A program made the translations under genes and the position numbers. From positions 1 through 64,000 of the forward strand of contig UQGD01000007.1 of NCBI GenBank assembly GCA_900540455.1: a stretch of 64,000 bases of DNA. The letters are read 5' to 3'. How positions within the stretch are numbered: the first letter of the stretch is position 1; each line of letters opens with the position of its first letter. The notes beneath the pieces are model-generated. The model was not told where the DNA came from, made no database searches, and saw only the letters and a program-made list of their open reading frames with translations. The DNA is from an uncultured Faecalibacterium sp. Its GTDB lineage: Bacteria; Bacillota; Clostridia; Oscillospirales; Ruminococcaceae. Of the stretch, positions 50,116-58,431 are shown in pieces.

Positions 50116-50727
50116 ATGTTGAATAGGATCTCCCGGCGCAGCTTTCTGCGCTGTGTGGGCTGTGCCGGTGTGCTGGCTGCGGCGGGCGCACTGGCTGGCT
50201 GCCAGACCGGCCGCAAGGCGGTGGAAGTGGATGTGGGCGACCACATCAGCAACTGGAACGACCTGCGGGTGCAGCTCAGCAGCCTGTTCCGCATGGGGGA
50301 TGTCCCGGATATGCCGGGTCAGGAGTATGTGGCGGTGCTGATCCTGGTGCAGAACCTCTCCCGCACCGAGAGCCGGGCAGTGGGCGCCCCCCATGTGCTG
50401 GAGATCGACGCAGAATACCCGCTGCCGCCGCTGGAGAATCTGAACGGATACTTCCACGCCCTGTCCGCAGATACACCGGATTTTGCGCTGATGTGCGATG
50501 GCCAAAGCGCCGGCTGCGGGGCGTATATCTACCTGTATGATGCGCAGACCGATACGTTTGCCAATGCACCGGAGCTTCCGCCGCAGAGGATCGGCTATAT
50601 TGAGCTGATGTGCAGGGTGCCTGTGGGGTGGAAGGAATTGAACCTGACCTATACACCCCAATTTTTGCAGGATAAGAGCATCACATTCCGCATGACGGCA
50701 GATCAACTGACCAAAATTGTCGATTAA
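50116..50727 (+). CDS. Lipoprotein with Tat-like signal, unknown function
   Basis: A 203-residue lipoprotein. The signal has ISRRSFLRCVG and lipobox LAGC (Cys near residue 33), and the mature domain is probably a beta-sandwich. Distant paralogue of the protein at 47497 (similar N- and C-termini). ATG 50116 follows GGAGGAGGAGTTACA; the frame opens earlier but without a ribosome site. Confidence 0.75.
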   Translation: MLNRISRRSFLRCVGCAGVLAAAGALAGCQTGRKAVEVDVGDHISNWNDLRVQLSSLFRMGDVPDMPGQEYVAVLILVQNLSRTESRAVGAPHVLEIDAEYPLPPLENLNGYFHALSADTPDFALMCDGQSAGCGAYIYLYDAQTDTFANAPELPPQRIGYIELMCRVPVGWKELNLTYTPQFLQDKSITFRMTADQLTKIVD

Positions 50728-50785
50728 GCTTCGTCTATTTTTACAGGGAATACTTGCCTTTCCCCTAAAAAAATTGTGAAAACCA

Positions 50786-50814
50786 TTGACAAATAGTTCG
50801 TTTTTGACTATTGT
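50786..50814 (+). promoter_or_regulatory. Promoter of lipoprotein gene at 50929
   Basis: Perfect TTGACA (50786-50791), 17 bases, TATTGT (50809-50814). Confidence 0.75.
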
Positions 50815-50928
50815 ATAGGTAGAACATTCGGGTGCGCCAGGGGGTGTTTTTGTCCTGGGCTGCGCCGCAATGACTATGATCAAACGTGGCTGCCCTGGTG
50901 CGGCTGCATCCAAAAGGAGGAAAGGATT

Positions 50929-51396
50929 ATGTCCTTGAAAGTATCCCGCCGCAACTTCATGAAGCTGTCTGCCGCTGCCGCTCTGGCTGTGGCTGGCTCC
51001 AGCCTGCTGACCGGCTGCTCCGACCCCAATAAGCCCACCCGCAACGGTGACGGCACCCTGACCATCCTCTCCGCAGAGACCACGGTTACCCGCGATACCA
51101 ACAACAGCTATACGTTTAAGGTGAAGATCAAGAACGGTCGCACCAACGACCTGAACATCTCCAATAAATCTTTCCGTATTGGAAAGCTTGAAGGGGATAA
51201 GACCACTGCTTACTACGAGGCAGAAATGGCAAATGAAATCGACGGCTGGGCTATTCCCAAGGGCCAGACCTTTGAGACCACTGTTACGGCAAAGGGTAAT
51301 CCGAATCTGGGGACGAATGTTGTCCTGCAGTTCCGTCCGGATGATGCATACGATGAGATGTTTGCCAGCTGGATCTACGGCAAGCCCGAGAAGTGA
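50929..51396 (+). CDS. Small lipoprotein with immunoglobulin-like fold and Tat-like signal
   Basis: A 155-residue lipoprotein. The signal has VSRRNFMKLSAAAALAVAGS and lipobox LTGC (Cys near residue 28). The mature part alternates strands (TYTFKVKIKNGRTNDLNISN and TFETTVTAKGNPNLGTNVVLQF), which suggests a DUF4352-like beta-sandwich. It has a strong promoter, a strong AAAAGGAGG site and its own terminator, so it may be abundant. Function unknown. Confidence 0.75.
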   Translation: MSLKVSRRNFMKLSAAAALAVAGSSLLTGCSDPNKPTRNGDGTLTILSAETTVTRDTNNSYTFKVKIKNGRTNDLNISNKSFRIGKLEGDKTTAYYEAEMANEIDGWAIPKGQTFETTVTAKGNPNLGTNVVLQFRPDDAYDEMFASWIYGKPEK

Positions 51397-51423
51397 TCTC
51401 CCCTCTGTTTTTGGAACATACCG

Positions 51424-51454
51424 CCGCCCCGGCTTTTGGCCGGGGCGGTTTTTT
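51424..51454 (+). terminator. Terminator of lipoprotein gene
   Basis: CCGCCCCGGC/GCCGGGGCGG stem and TTTTTT. Confidence 0.9.
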
Positions 51455-51647
51455 GCGCCTTTTGCCAGAAAGTTTGGCAATGTGCTGTTGTTTTGGATGA
51501 ATATTTTGGCGGTTTTGGGACTTGTTCACAAGGCGTTTTTTCAGTAAAATAAACGTATACCCAGGCGGGTGCTTTGGTTGCAGAGGATGCAAACGGATAA
51601 GAGGGAACAGCCGCTGGGCAAAAACTGAGAACAGGAGTGTTGGCGTT

Positions 51648-52283
51648 ATGATCAATATGGTAAAACTTCCCACCAAAAACCGGAATCTGTTCCTGCGGGT
51701 GGCCAAAGGCCACTTTGCCACCAGCCACAGCCACATCAATTACTATATCGATGTCACCACCCAGAAAGCCCGCCTGTCCGAAGCAAAGGCAGTGGCCAAA
51801 GAGCTGGTAGCGGCCTACCAGCATAATACCATCGTGGATACGGTGCTCTGCCTGGATGGCACCCAGGTCATTGGCACCTGTTTGGCCAATGAGCTGACCA
51901 AGGACGGCTTTACCAATATGAACGCCCACCAGACCATCTATGTGGTCACGCCGGAGTATACCACCGGCAGCCAGATCATCCTGCGGGACAACCTGGCACC
52001 CATGGTCACCGGCAAGCATGTGCTGATCTTGGCGGCATCCATCACGACCGGCTATACGATGCAGGCAGCCATTGAGGCGGTCAACTACTATGGCGGCCAG
52101 GTGGCAGGTCTGTCTGCGATCTTTGCCACCACCCACGAGTGCATGGGCTACCCGGTCACCTCCATCTTTGATCCCGCCAGCCTGCCGGATTACGCCAGCT
52201 ATGACTCCCGGGAGTGCCCGTTGTGCAAAAACGGGCAGAAGATCGATGCGCTGGTCAACAGCTTCGGCTATTCGGCGCTGTAA
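51648..52283 (+). CDS. Phosphoribosyltransferase family protein (orotate PRTase-like)
   Basis: A 211-residue type I phosphoribosyltransferase fold. The PRPP-binding loop is VLILAASITTGYTM (about residues 125-138), where AAS replaces the usual acidic pair, so catalysis is uncertain. The C-terminus has ECPLCKNGQKID, a conserved CxxC. ATG 51648 follows ACAGGAGTGTTGGCGTT. Relatives in Clostridia are annotated as orotate phosphoribosyltransferase-like; the substrate is not established. Confidence 0.78.
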   Translation: MINMVKLPTKNRNLFLRVAKGHFATSHSHINYYIDVTTQKARLSEAKAVAKELVAAYQHNTIVDTVLCLDGTQVIGTCLANELTKDGFTNMNAHQTIYVVTPEYTTGSQIILRDNLAPMVTGKHVLILAASITTGYTMQAAIEAVNYYGGQVAGLSAIFATTHECMGYPVTSIFDPASLPDYASYDSRECPLCKNGQKIDALVNSFGYSAL

Positions 52284-52358
52284 ACAAATCGGATACACAA
52301 ACCTCCTTTTTCTCCTGCAGAGGCTTCGTCGCACCGCTGCAGGGCATACACAAGGATA

Positions 52359-52413
52359 TGCTAAGAGGCAGGCCCATCCGTTTGGAAAAGGGTCTGCCTC
52401 TTGGCATTTTTAT
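52359..52413 (+). terminator. Terminator of phosphoribosyltransferase gene
   Basis: TGCTAAGAGGCAGGCCC/GGGTCTGCCTCTTGGCA stem with TTTTTATT tail. Confidence 0.8.
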
Positions 52414-53393
52414 TGGGGATCGGGGCTGCTGTGGGCCTGGGCGCACGCCAGGGCTGCATCCCGCATCTGTGTGCGGACGCTCTGCGGATGGAGGATCTCC
52501 ACCTGGCCCCCAAAGCCCATCACCCAGCCGAAGAAAGGCGGGCTGACAACAATGTTGGTGTCAAAGTGGAAATGTCCGTCCGGCTCCTCCACAAAGATGG
52601 GGCCGGTGCCAAAATGCTCCCGCATGGTGTTCTGCATCGCATTGGCGCAGCGCAGTGTCACCCGGACTTCGTCGCCGCCAAACATCTGGAAGCGGCTGCG
52701 CAGGTACTGGGCAAGGTCAAAGGATGCAAACTGCTTTTGGCCCCGCCGAGGCTCCGACAGGCAGTCCACCGACTTCATGCGGTCCACCCGGTAGTGGCGG
52801 ATGCCGCTGGGGGTGGTCTGATCCTGGTAGGCGATGAGGTAGTAATACCCGCCGTCCCAGGCCATCTGCCAGGGGCTGACAGTGGGGTGGGTGAGCTGTC
52901 CATCGGATTTCTGGTACCCGAAAGTGACCATCTTTCCGGTAGAAATGGCCTCGTGCAGGCGGTCCACGTTGTACAAAAGCTGCTGGCCGCCTGTGCGGGG
53001 ACGTCCGGTTACATAGACCTGGCGCTGCAGCTGGCTGGCCATGTGGGTGCTGGCCAGACCCTCCAATTTGCGGATCAGTTCCCGGCATTTTTTCTCCGGG
53101 ATAAAGCGGCTGGCCTGGACGGCGTCCACCAGCAGCTTCAGCTCCGGCAGCTCAAACCGGCGGTGGGAGACCCAATAGCCGCCGTGGGGGCCGCGGCGCA
53201 GCTCGATATTGCAGCCCAGCTCCCGCAGGGTCTCGATATCGCTGTAAATGCTTTTGCGCTCACAGGGGATCCCCAGGGCTGCCAGCTGTTCCGTCAGCTG
53301 GGTGACACTGAGACGGTGATCCTCATCGGTCTGCTGGTACAGGATGTGCATCAGCAGCAAAAGCTTGGGGCGCTGCCCGGGTTGTTTTGGCAT
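52410..53393 (-). CDS. WYL-domain transcriptional regulator
   Basis: A 327-residue protein with an N-terminal HTH_11-type winged helix (about residues 10-65, SVTQLTEQLAALGIPCERKSIYSDIETL). The WYL domain (about 140-220) senses ligands, and a WCX-like C-terminal extension follows. It lies 46 bases after tyrA on the same strand and could be the last gene of the aromatic operon. Whether it controls that operon is unknown. Confidence 0.87.
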   Translation of the reverse strand: MPKQPGQRPKLLLLMHILYQQTDEDHRLSVTQLTEQLAALGIPCERKSIYSDIETLRELGCNIELRRGPHGGYWVSHRRFELPELKLLVDAVQASRFIPEKKCRELIRKLEGLASTHMASQLQRQVYVTGRPRTGGQQLLYNVDRLHEAISTGKMVTFGYQKSDGQLTHPTVSPWQMAWDGGYYYLIAYQDQTTPSGIRHYRVDRMKSVDCLSEPRRGQKQFASFDLAQYLRSRFQMFGGDEVRVTLRCANAMQNTMREHFGTGPIFVEEPDGHFHFDTNIVVSPPFFGWVMGFGGQVEILHPQSVRTQMRDAALACAQAHSSPDPQ

Positions 53394-53439
53394 GGGATGA
53401 CCTCCTTTCTGTGGGGGAACATAAGGGGCCTTGGGGCGG

Positions 53440-54303
53440 TCAGCGGTCCATTTTTTTGTCGAACGCCGCCCGGCGCTGGGTGGAAAGGCGGAACATCTGC
53501 TCCAGCTGCTCCCGGTCGCCCTGCTCCAGGGCAGACCGGAGACGGGCCAGGGCAGCGTCGAACTGATCGATCTCGGCGATCAGGTTCTGCTTGTTCCACA
53601 AGAACAGCTCAGCCCACATCTTATCGTTGATGCGTGCAATGCGGGTCAGATCCCGGAAAGAATCACCGGTGTACTCGCACAGAGAGGTGTTGTCGTTGGC
53701 GCACATCAGGCTTACGGCAATGGCGTGGCACAGCTGGCTGACATAGCCGATCATCCGGTCATGCTCCTCCACCGTAAGGGTGCAGATGTGCCGGAACCCC
53801 AGCACCTGGGCCAGCTGCTGGGCCCACTGGATGGCAGCGGGGGTGTTGGCGGCGGTGGGGGTGATGATAAAGTTGGCGGGGGCAAAATCCACCTCAGCGG
53901 CGTGCTCTACGCTGGAGGTCTCCCGCCCGGCCATGGGATGGCTGGCGATGAACTCGACCCCCGGGGGGCACAGCGCCTGCACCGGCTCCACCAGCCCGGT
54001 CTTTACGCCGGACACATCGGTAAAGATGCACCCCGGCTTGATCCACTGGCCGTACTGCTGCATCCATTCCAGTAGGGCGGTGGGGTACAGACCAAAGATG
54101 ATATGGTCTGCCTGGCGCACCAGGTCCTCAAAATCCTGGGTCTTGCCCCGGGCGATGTACCCATGGTCCAGTGCGTACTGCAAGTGGCCCTGGCTGCGGT
54201 TGATGCCGTCCACGGCAAAGCCTGCACGGGTCAGCTCCAGGGCGTATTTGCCCCCCAGCAGGCCCAGGCCCACCACCAGGTAGCGTTTGGATCTATCCAG
54301 CAT
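53440..54303 (-). CDS. tyrA: Prephenate dehydrogenase
   Basis: A 287-residue NAD(P)-dependent enzyme converting prephenate to 4-hydroxyphenylpyruvate for tyrosine. The Rossmann motif is VVGLGLLGGKYALELTRAG. The central SHPMAGRE is the conserved substrate-binding histidine motif and is followed by ITPTAANTP. There is no ACT domain, so no obvious tyrosine feedback site. Its start overlaps the end of aroA by 11 bases. Confidence 0.94.
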   Translation of the reverse strand: MLDRSKRYLVVGLGLLGGKYALELTRAGFAVDGINRSQGHLQYALDHGYIARGKTQDFEDLVRQADHIIFGLYPTALLEWMQQYGQWIKPGCIFTDVSGVKTGLVEPVQALCPPGVEFIASHPMAGRETSSVEHAAEVDFAPANFIITPTAANTPAAIQWAQQLAQVLGFRHICTLTVEEHDRMIGYVSQLCHAIAVSLMCANDNTSLCEYTGDSFRDLTRIARINDKMWAELFLWNKQNLIAEIDQFDAALARLRSALEQGDREQLEQMFRLSTQRRAAFDKKMDR

Positions 54304-55570
54304 ATTCGTTCACCTCCGCGCCCAGTGCCCGGGCAGCGTCAAAGAAATCCGGCCAGCTTTTGGCCACGGCCTCCGCTCCGTCGATGGTCACCGGCAGCCC
54401 GGCGGCCAGCGCCAGTACGGTCAGGCTCATCACCACACGGTGGTCGTTGTGGCCCTGCAGCGGGGCGGCGGGGGCGTGCAGCGCCCCGGCACAGCCTTGG
54501 ATCAGGATCTGGCCGCCATCGCTCTGGATGCGGCCGCCGCAGGCTTGCAGCTCCGCTTCCATTGCGGCGATGCGGTCGCTCTCCTTCAGGCGCAGGCGCT
54601 GGGCATTGCGGATGCAGGTGGTGCCGCTGCACAGCAGCCCCAGCACCATCAGCACCGGGCCTAAGTCCGGGCAGTCGGCCAGGTCGATGTCCACCCCGTG
54701 CAGCGGCGCTTTTTCAAAATGCAGGCCGTCTGCATCGGCGGTAAAGCGTGCCCCGGCCCGGCGCAGGATGTCCAGGACCACGGCGTCCCCCTGCAGGGTG
54801 TCCGCCGCCAGGCCGGTGATGGTCACCCCGCCACATACGGCGCCCAGCACCGCAGGGAAAGCGGCCTGGCTGTAATCGCCTTCTACGGTATAGCGGCAAG
54901 GGCGGTACTGCTGGCCGCCGGGGATCAGCAGCTCCCGCTCCGAGAGCCAGCGGCTGTGCACGCCAAAGCGCTGCTGCACCTGCCGTGTCAGCTGGATATA
55001 GCTGCGGCTTTCCACCGGGGGCAGCAGCTGCAGGGTGCTGTCCCCCTCCAAAAGGGGCAGGGCGAACAGCAGGCCGCTGATGAACTGGCTGGAGACATCC
55101 CCCGCCAGCTCATACCGGCCGGAGCGCAGCGCCCCTTCCACCACAAGCCCTTGGGGGATATGCTCCAGCCGCAGGCCCTGCTGGGCAAACACCGTCTCGT
55201 AGACCGACTGGGGCCGCTCCATCAGCCGTCCTCGGCCGGTAAAGGTCACGGCCTGCCCGCTGAGGGAGGCCAGAGGGATCAAAAAACGCAGGGTGCTGCC
55301 GCTCTCGCAGCAGTCCACCGGCCCGTGCAAGGGGCGGAAGTGCCCCAGACCCTCCACCTGGGCGCTGTGGGGGCCGGTGCTCACCTGGGCACACAGTTGC
55401 CCGGCAGCGGCCAGCGTGGCGGAGATATCCTGGCTGAAAGACAGGTTTTCCAGCTGAGAGGGGCCGGCAGCCAGGGCCGCACACAGCACCGCCCGGTGAG
55501 CCAGGCTTTTGCTGGGGGGTGCGGCAACGGTGCCCTTTACCCCGGATGGGGCGCAGACAGTAAGGACCAT
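54293..55570 (-). CDS. aroA: 3-phosphoshikimate 1-carboxyvinyltransferase (EPSP synthase)
   Basis: A 425-residue EPSP synthase joining shikimate 3-phosphate and PEP. Family motifs include PPSKSLAHRAVLCAAL near the N-terminus, ESGSTLRFLIPLA, and the C-terminal RLKESDRIAAME. ATG 55570 follows AAAGGAGGCTGCT; an earlier in-frame ATG at 55588 sits before that site and is less likely. It follows aroQ in the aromatic operon. The glyphosate-type class is not assigned. Confidence 0.95.
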   Translation of the reverse strand: MVLTVCAPSGVKGTVAAPPSKSLAHRAVLCAALAAGPSQLENLSFSQDISATLAAAGQLCAQVSTGPHSAQVEGLGHFRPLHGPVDCCESGSTLRFLIPLASLSGQAVTFTGRGRLMERPQSVYETVFAQQGLRLEHIPQGLVVEGALRSGRYELAGDVSSQFISGLLFALPLLEGDSTLQLLPPVESRSYIQLTRQVQQRFGVHSRWLSERELLIPGGQQYRPCRYTVEGDYSQAAFPAVLGAVCGGVTITGLAADTLQGDAVVLDILRRAGARFTADADGLHFEKAPLHGVDIDLADCPDLGPVLMVLGLLCSGTTCIRNAQRLRLKESDRIAAMEAELQACGGRIQSDGGQILIQGCAGALHAPAAPLQGHNDHRVVMSLTVLALAAGLPVTIDGAEAVAKSWPDFFDAARALGAEVNEYAG

Positions 55571-55588
55571 AGCAGCCTCCTTTGGCAA

Positions 55589-56053
55589 TTACATAGCAAT
55601 GTGAGGGTGGGGGCTGCCTTCCAGCCGCAGCAGCTGGGCCAGGTAGGCGCAGGCGTGGAGATAGCCGTCCGGCCCTTCCCCGATAAAATGCCCCTGGCAG
55701 CCAAAGGACACGATGTCCACCTGCCGGAAGCTCTCCCGGGTGTCCGGAGCTTCCAGCAAGACCTCCACTGTGGGCACCCCACAGGCCCGCACTGCGTCCA
55801 GCAGCGCTACACTGGTGTGGGCATAGCCGCCGGGGTTCAGCACGATGCCGTCTGCCCGTCCCTGGGCGGACTGGAGCTCGTCGATCAGGTCGCCCTCGTG
55901 GTTGGAGTGAAAAAACTCGGTCTCGATCTCCATCTGAGCGCAGCAGCTGGACAGCCAGTCCATCAGGCTGTTGTAGTCCATCCCGCCGGGCACCCCTGGT
56001 ATGGGGCAGCGCATCAGGTTGACATTGGGCCCGTTAACGATCAAAAATTTCAT
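55589..56053 (-). CDS. aroQ: AroQ-type II 3-dehydroquinate dehydratase homologue with altered active site
   Basis: A 154-residue protein clearly of the type II fold: LIVNGPNVNL, SNHEGDLIDELQSA, LNPGGYAHTSVALLDA, TRESFRQ and FIGEGPDGYLHA align with the family. Compared by eye with the M. tuberculosis enzyme, catalytic Arg19 and Tyr24 of REPxxYG are both Pro (RCPIPGVPGG), and His101 is Leu (EVLLE). Arg108 and Arg112 are kept. The operon position demands dehydroquinate dehydratase, yet the catalytic loop is missing. The start overlaps aroEK by 20 bases. Confidence 0.85.
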   Translation of the reverse strand: MKFLIVNGPNVNLMRCPIPGVPGGMDYNSLMDWLSSCCAQMEIETEFFHSNHEGDLIDELQSAQGRADGIVLNPGGYAHTSVALLDAVRACGVPTVEVLLEAPDTRESFRQVDIVSFGCQGHFIGEGPDGYLHACAYLAQLLRLEGSPHPHIAM

Positions 56054-57287
56054 CCAAAGCCTCCATAGCCGCTGCCAGCGCACAGGCAGCGGTGGTCGTG
56101 TTGGGGATGACGGCATCCGCTGCCGCCAGATACAGGGGACGGCGCACCTGCTCCATCCGTTCCAGGGCATCGGCCCCGGTGGAAAGGGGTCTGCCGCCGG
56201 TGCTCAGATCCTGGCGGGGACGGTCCAAAAACAGCACGACACCGTTCTGCCGCAGGGCGCGGACGTTCTGGCTGCGCAGCACGGCGCCGCCGCCGCAGGC
56301 GATCACCAGCCCGCTCTGCTTGCCCCATCGGGCTGCCTGGGCAGACTCCATCTCCCGGAAGGCAGCCTCGCCCTTTTGGGCAAAGATCTCCGGGATGCTG
56401 CACCCGGCGGCCCGCACGACCTCCTCGTCCAGATCCACAAAGCGGCGGTCCAGCCGCTGGGCCAGGCTGCGGCCAATGGTGCTTTTGCCTGCGCCGGGCA
56501 TCCCCACCAGCACCACGTTCAGCATCTGGCGGCGCAGCGCGGCGGTGATCCGGGCGGTCTGCCGCTCCGGGTCGTCCAAGGGCTTGCCCAGAAAATACCC
56601 GGCAGCATAGACCGCCTGCGAGACCAGCATCTCCAGCCCGCCCACAGCCACCGGAACCCCGGCTTCCTCTGCACGGAGCACCAGCTCGGTCTTGCTGGGG
56701 TTATACACCACGTCCACCACCGCTTCCAGCCCCGGCATAGAGCGGATATCCAGGCTGCATACCCCTACATCCGGGTACATTCCGGCGGGGGTGGTGTTTA
56801 CGACGATCTGCGCCCCGCTGGCGGCGGCCTGGGCATAGCTCAGCTGGCCGGGGCCGGGTCTGCGGCTCACGGTCAGCACCTGGGATGCCCCCTGGTCCTG
56901 GGCTACGGCGCAAACCGTGTTGTGGGTGCCGCCGGTGCCCAGCACCAGCACGGTGCGTCCGGCAAAGCGGACGCCGTGGGCCTGGCACAGGGCGGCAAAG
57001 CCCATATAGTCGGTGTTGTAGCCGCAGAGCACGCCGCTGCGGTTCACCACGGTGTTCACCGCCCCGATGGCTGCGGCCCGGGGGTCGATGTAGGCGCAGT
57101 ATTCCATCACCAGCTTTTTATAGGGGATGGTGACATTGATGGCCTTGAAAGGCCGTTTTTCTAAAAAGGCGCGGGCCTCCGCCTCGGTGGGCAGGGCCCG
57201 CAGCTCGTACCGGTAGCCGCAGAGCAGCTCATGGATCTGCTTGGAGTAAGAGTGCCCCAGCTTTGCGCCGATCAATCCGTATTCCAT
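56034..57287 (-). CDS. aroE-aroK: Bifunctional shikimate dehydrogenase-shikimate kinase
   Basis: A 417-residue fusion. Residues 1-250 are AroE: LGHSYSKQIHE binds shikimate, NVTIPYKK holds the catalytic Lys, GYNTDYMGF the Asp, and VLGTGGTHNTV the NADP. Residues 255-417 are AroK: Walker A VGMPGAGKSTIG, DLDEEV, AFREME and ACGGGAVLR. It performs two consecutive pathway steps in one chain. ATG 57287 follows AAAAGGAGTGACTGC. The catalytic residues of both halves are intact. Confidence 0.93.
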   Translation of the reverse strand: MEYGLIGAKLGHSYSKQIHELLCGYRYELRALPTEAEARAFLEKRPFKAINVTIPYKKLVMEYCAYIDPRAAAIGAVNTVVNRSGVLCGYNTDYMGFAALCQAHGVRFAGRTVLVLGTGGTHNTVCAVAQDQGASQVLTVSRRPGPGQLSYAQAAASGAQIVVNTTPAGMYPDVGVCSLDIRSMPGLEAVVDVVYNPSKTELVLRAEEAGVPVAVGGLEMLVSQAVYAAGYFLGKPLDDPERQTARITAALRRQMLNVVLVGMPGAGKSTIGRSLAQRLDRRFVDLDEEVVRAAGCSIPEIFAQKGEAAFREMESAQAARWGKQSGLVIACGGGAVLRSQNVRALRQNGVVLFLDRPRQDLSTGGRPLSTGADALERMEQVRRPLYLAAADAVIPNTTTAACALAAAMEALDEIFDR

Positions 57288-57291
57288 GCAG

Positions 57292-58431
57292 TCACTCCTT
57301 TTCCCGGTAGGTGTCCGGGTGTTCCATCCAGGCCATGCCATAGCGCTGGGTCAGCAGCTCGCCAATAGCCAGTGCTGCGCCGCAGCTCTGCACAATGGCA
57401 GCCCGGGGCAGGATGCAGGGGTCGTGCCGTCCCTGGATGGACAGCACGGCGTCCCGGCGGGCGGGGTAGTCCACCGTATCCTGCTGCTTGTAGATGCTGG
57501 GCGTGGGCTTGACGGCGGTGCGGAACACCACCGGCATCCCGTTGGCAATGCCGCCGTTGATCCCCGCATTGCGGTTGGCGGCAGTGCAGATCTGGCCCTG
57601 CGGCCCCATCCGGAAGGGGTCGTTTGCTTCCGAACCCCGCAGCCCGGCAAAGCCAAACCCGGCCCCAAACTCGATGCCCTTTACCGCCGGCATGGCAAAG
57701 GCCATGTGGGACAAAAGGCTCTCGACGCTGTCAAAATAAGGCTCGCCTACACCGGCGGGCAGCCCCAGGACCGCCGTTTCCAGCACACCGCCCACGCTGT
57801 CGCCGTCGGCTCCGGCGGCACGGATGGCCTCGGTCATCCGCTGACCGGCCTCCGGGTCCAGCACCGCCAGCCCCGGCTGGCCGCGCAGAGCCTGGCATTG
57901 TGCAGCCAGGGCATCGGGGTCATCCTGGGCAAAGGGGGTGTCCGGCACACCGGCACACTGGGCCAGGTGGGTGCAGATCCGGATGCCCGCGGCTTCCAGT
58001 GCGGGCAGCACGATGGCGCCCCCGGCGACCAGCCCGGCGGTGATCCGGCCGGAAAAATGCCCCCCGCCCCGGCTGTCCTGCCAGCCATGGTACTTGGCGT
58101 AGGCGGTATAGTCTGCGTGGCCCGGGCGCAGCAGATCCGCTGTGCGGGCATAGTCCCCGCTGCGGGTGTTCTGGTTTTGGATCACCAAAGCGATGGAGCT
58201 GCCGGTGGTGCGGCCCTGGTACACACCGGACAGGATATGCACCTGGTCGGCCTCGGTACGGGGGGTGGACAGGCCGTCCCCTCTGGCCCGGCGGGCATCC
58301 ATGCACTGGGCGATAAAGCCTTCGTCCACCGGCACCCCGGCCGCCATGCCGTCCAGCACGGCGCCGATGGCCGGGCCATGGCTCTCGCCGAAAATAGTCA
58401 GCGAAAGGGCGCTGCCAAAGGTGTTTTTCAT
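57292..58431 (-). CDS. aroC: Chorismate synthase
   Basis: A 379-residue FMN-dependent enzyme eliminating phosphate from EPSP to give chorismate. Motifs: SLTIFGESHGPAIGAVLDG at the N-terminus, DSRGGGHFSGRITAGLVAGG, and the C-terminal RHDPCILPRA. The start ATG overlaps the aroB stop (ATGA), so translation is coupled; the longer upstream frame is rejected. Length is standard. Confidence 0.96.
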   Translation of the reverse strand: MKNTFGSALSLTIFGESHGPAIGAVLDGMAAGVPVDEGFIAQCMDARRARGDGLSTPRTEADQVHILSGVYQGRTTGSSIALVIQNQNTRSGDYARTADLLRPGHADYTAYAKYHGWQDSRGGGHFSGRITAGLVAGGAIVLPALEAAGIRICTHLAQCAGVPDTPFAQDDPDALAAQCQALRGQPGLAVLDPEAGQRMTEAIRAAGADGDSVGGVLETAVLGLPAGVGEPYFDSVESLLSHMAFAMPAVKGIEFGAGFGFAGLRGSEANDPFRMGPQGQICTAANRNAGINGGIANGMPVVFRTAVKPTPSIYKQQDTVDYPARRDAVLSIQGRHDPCILPRAAIVQSCGAALAIGELLTQRYGMAWMEHPDTYREKE

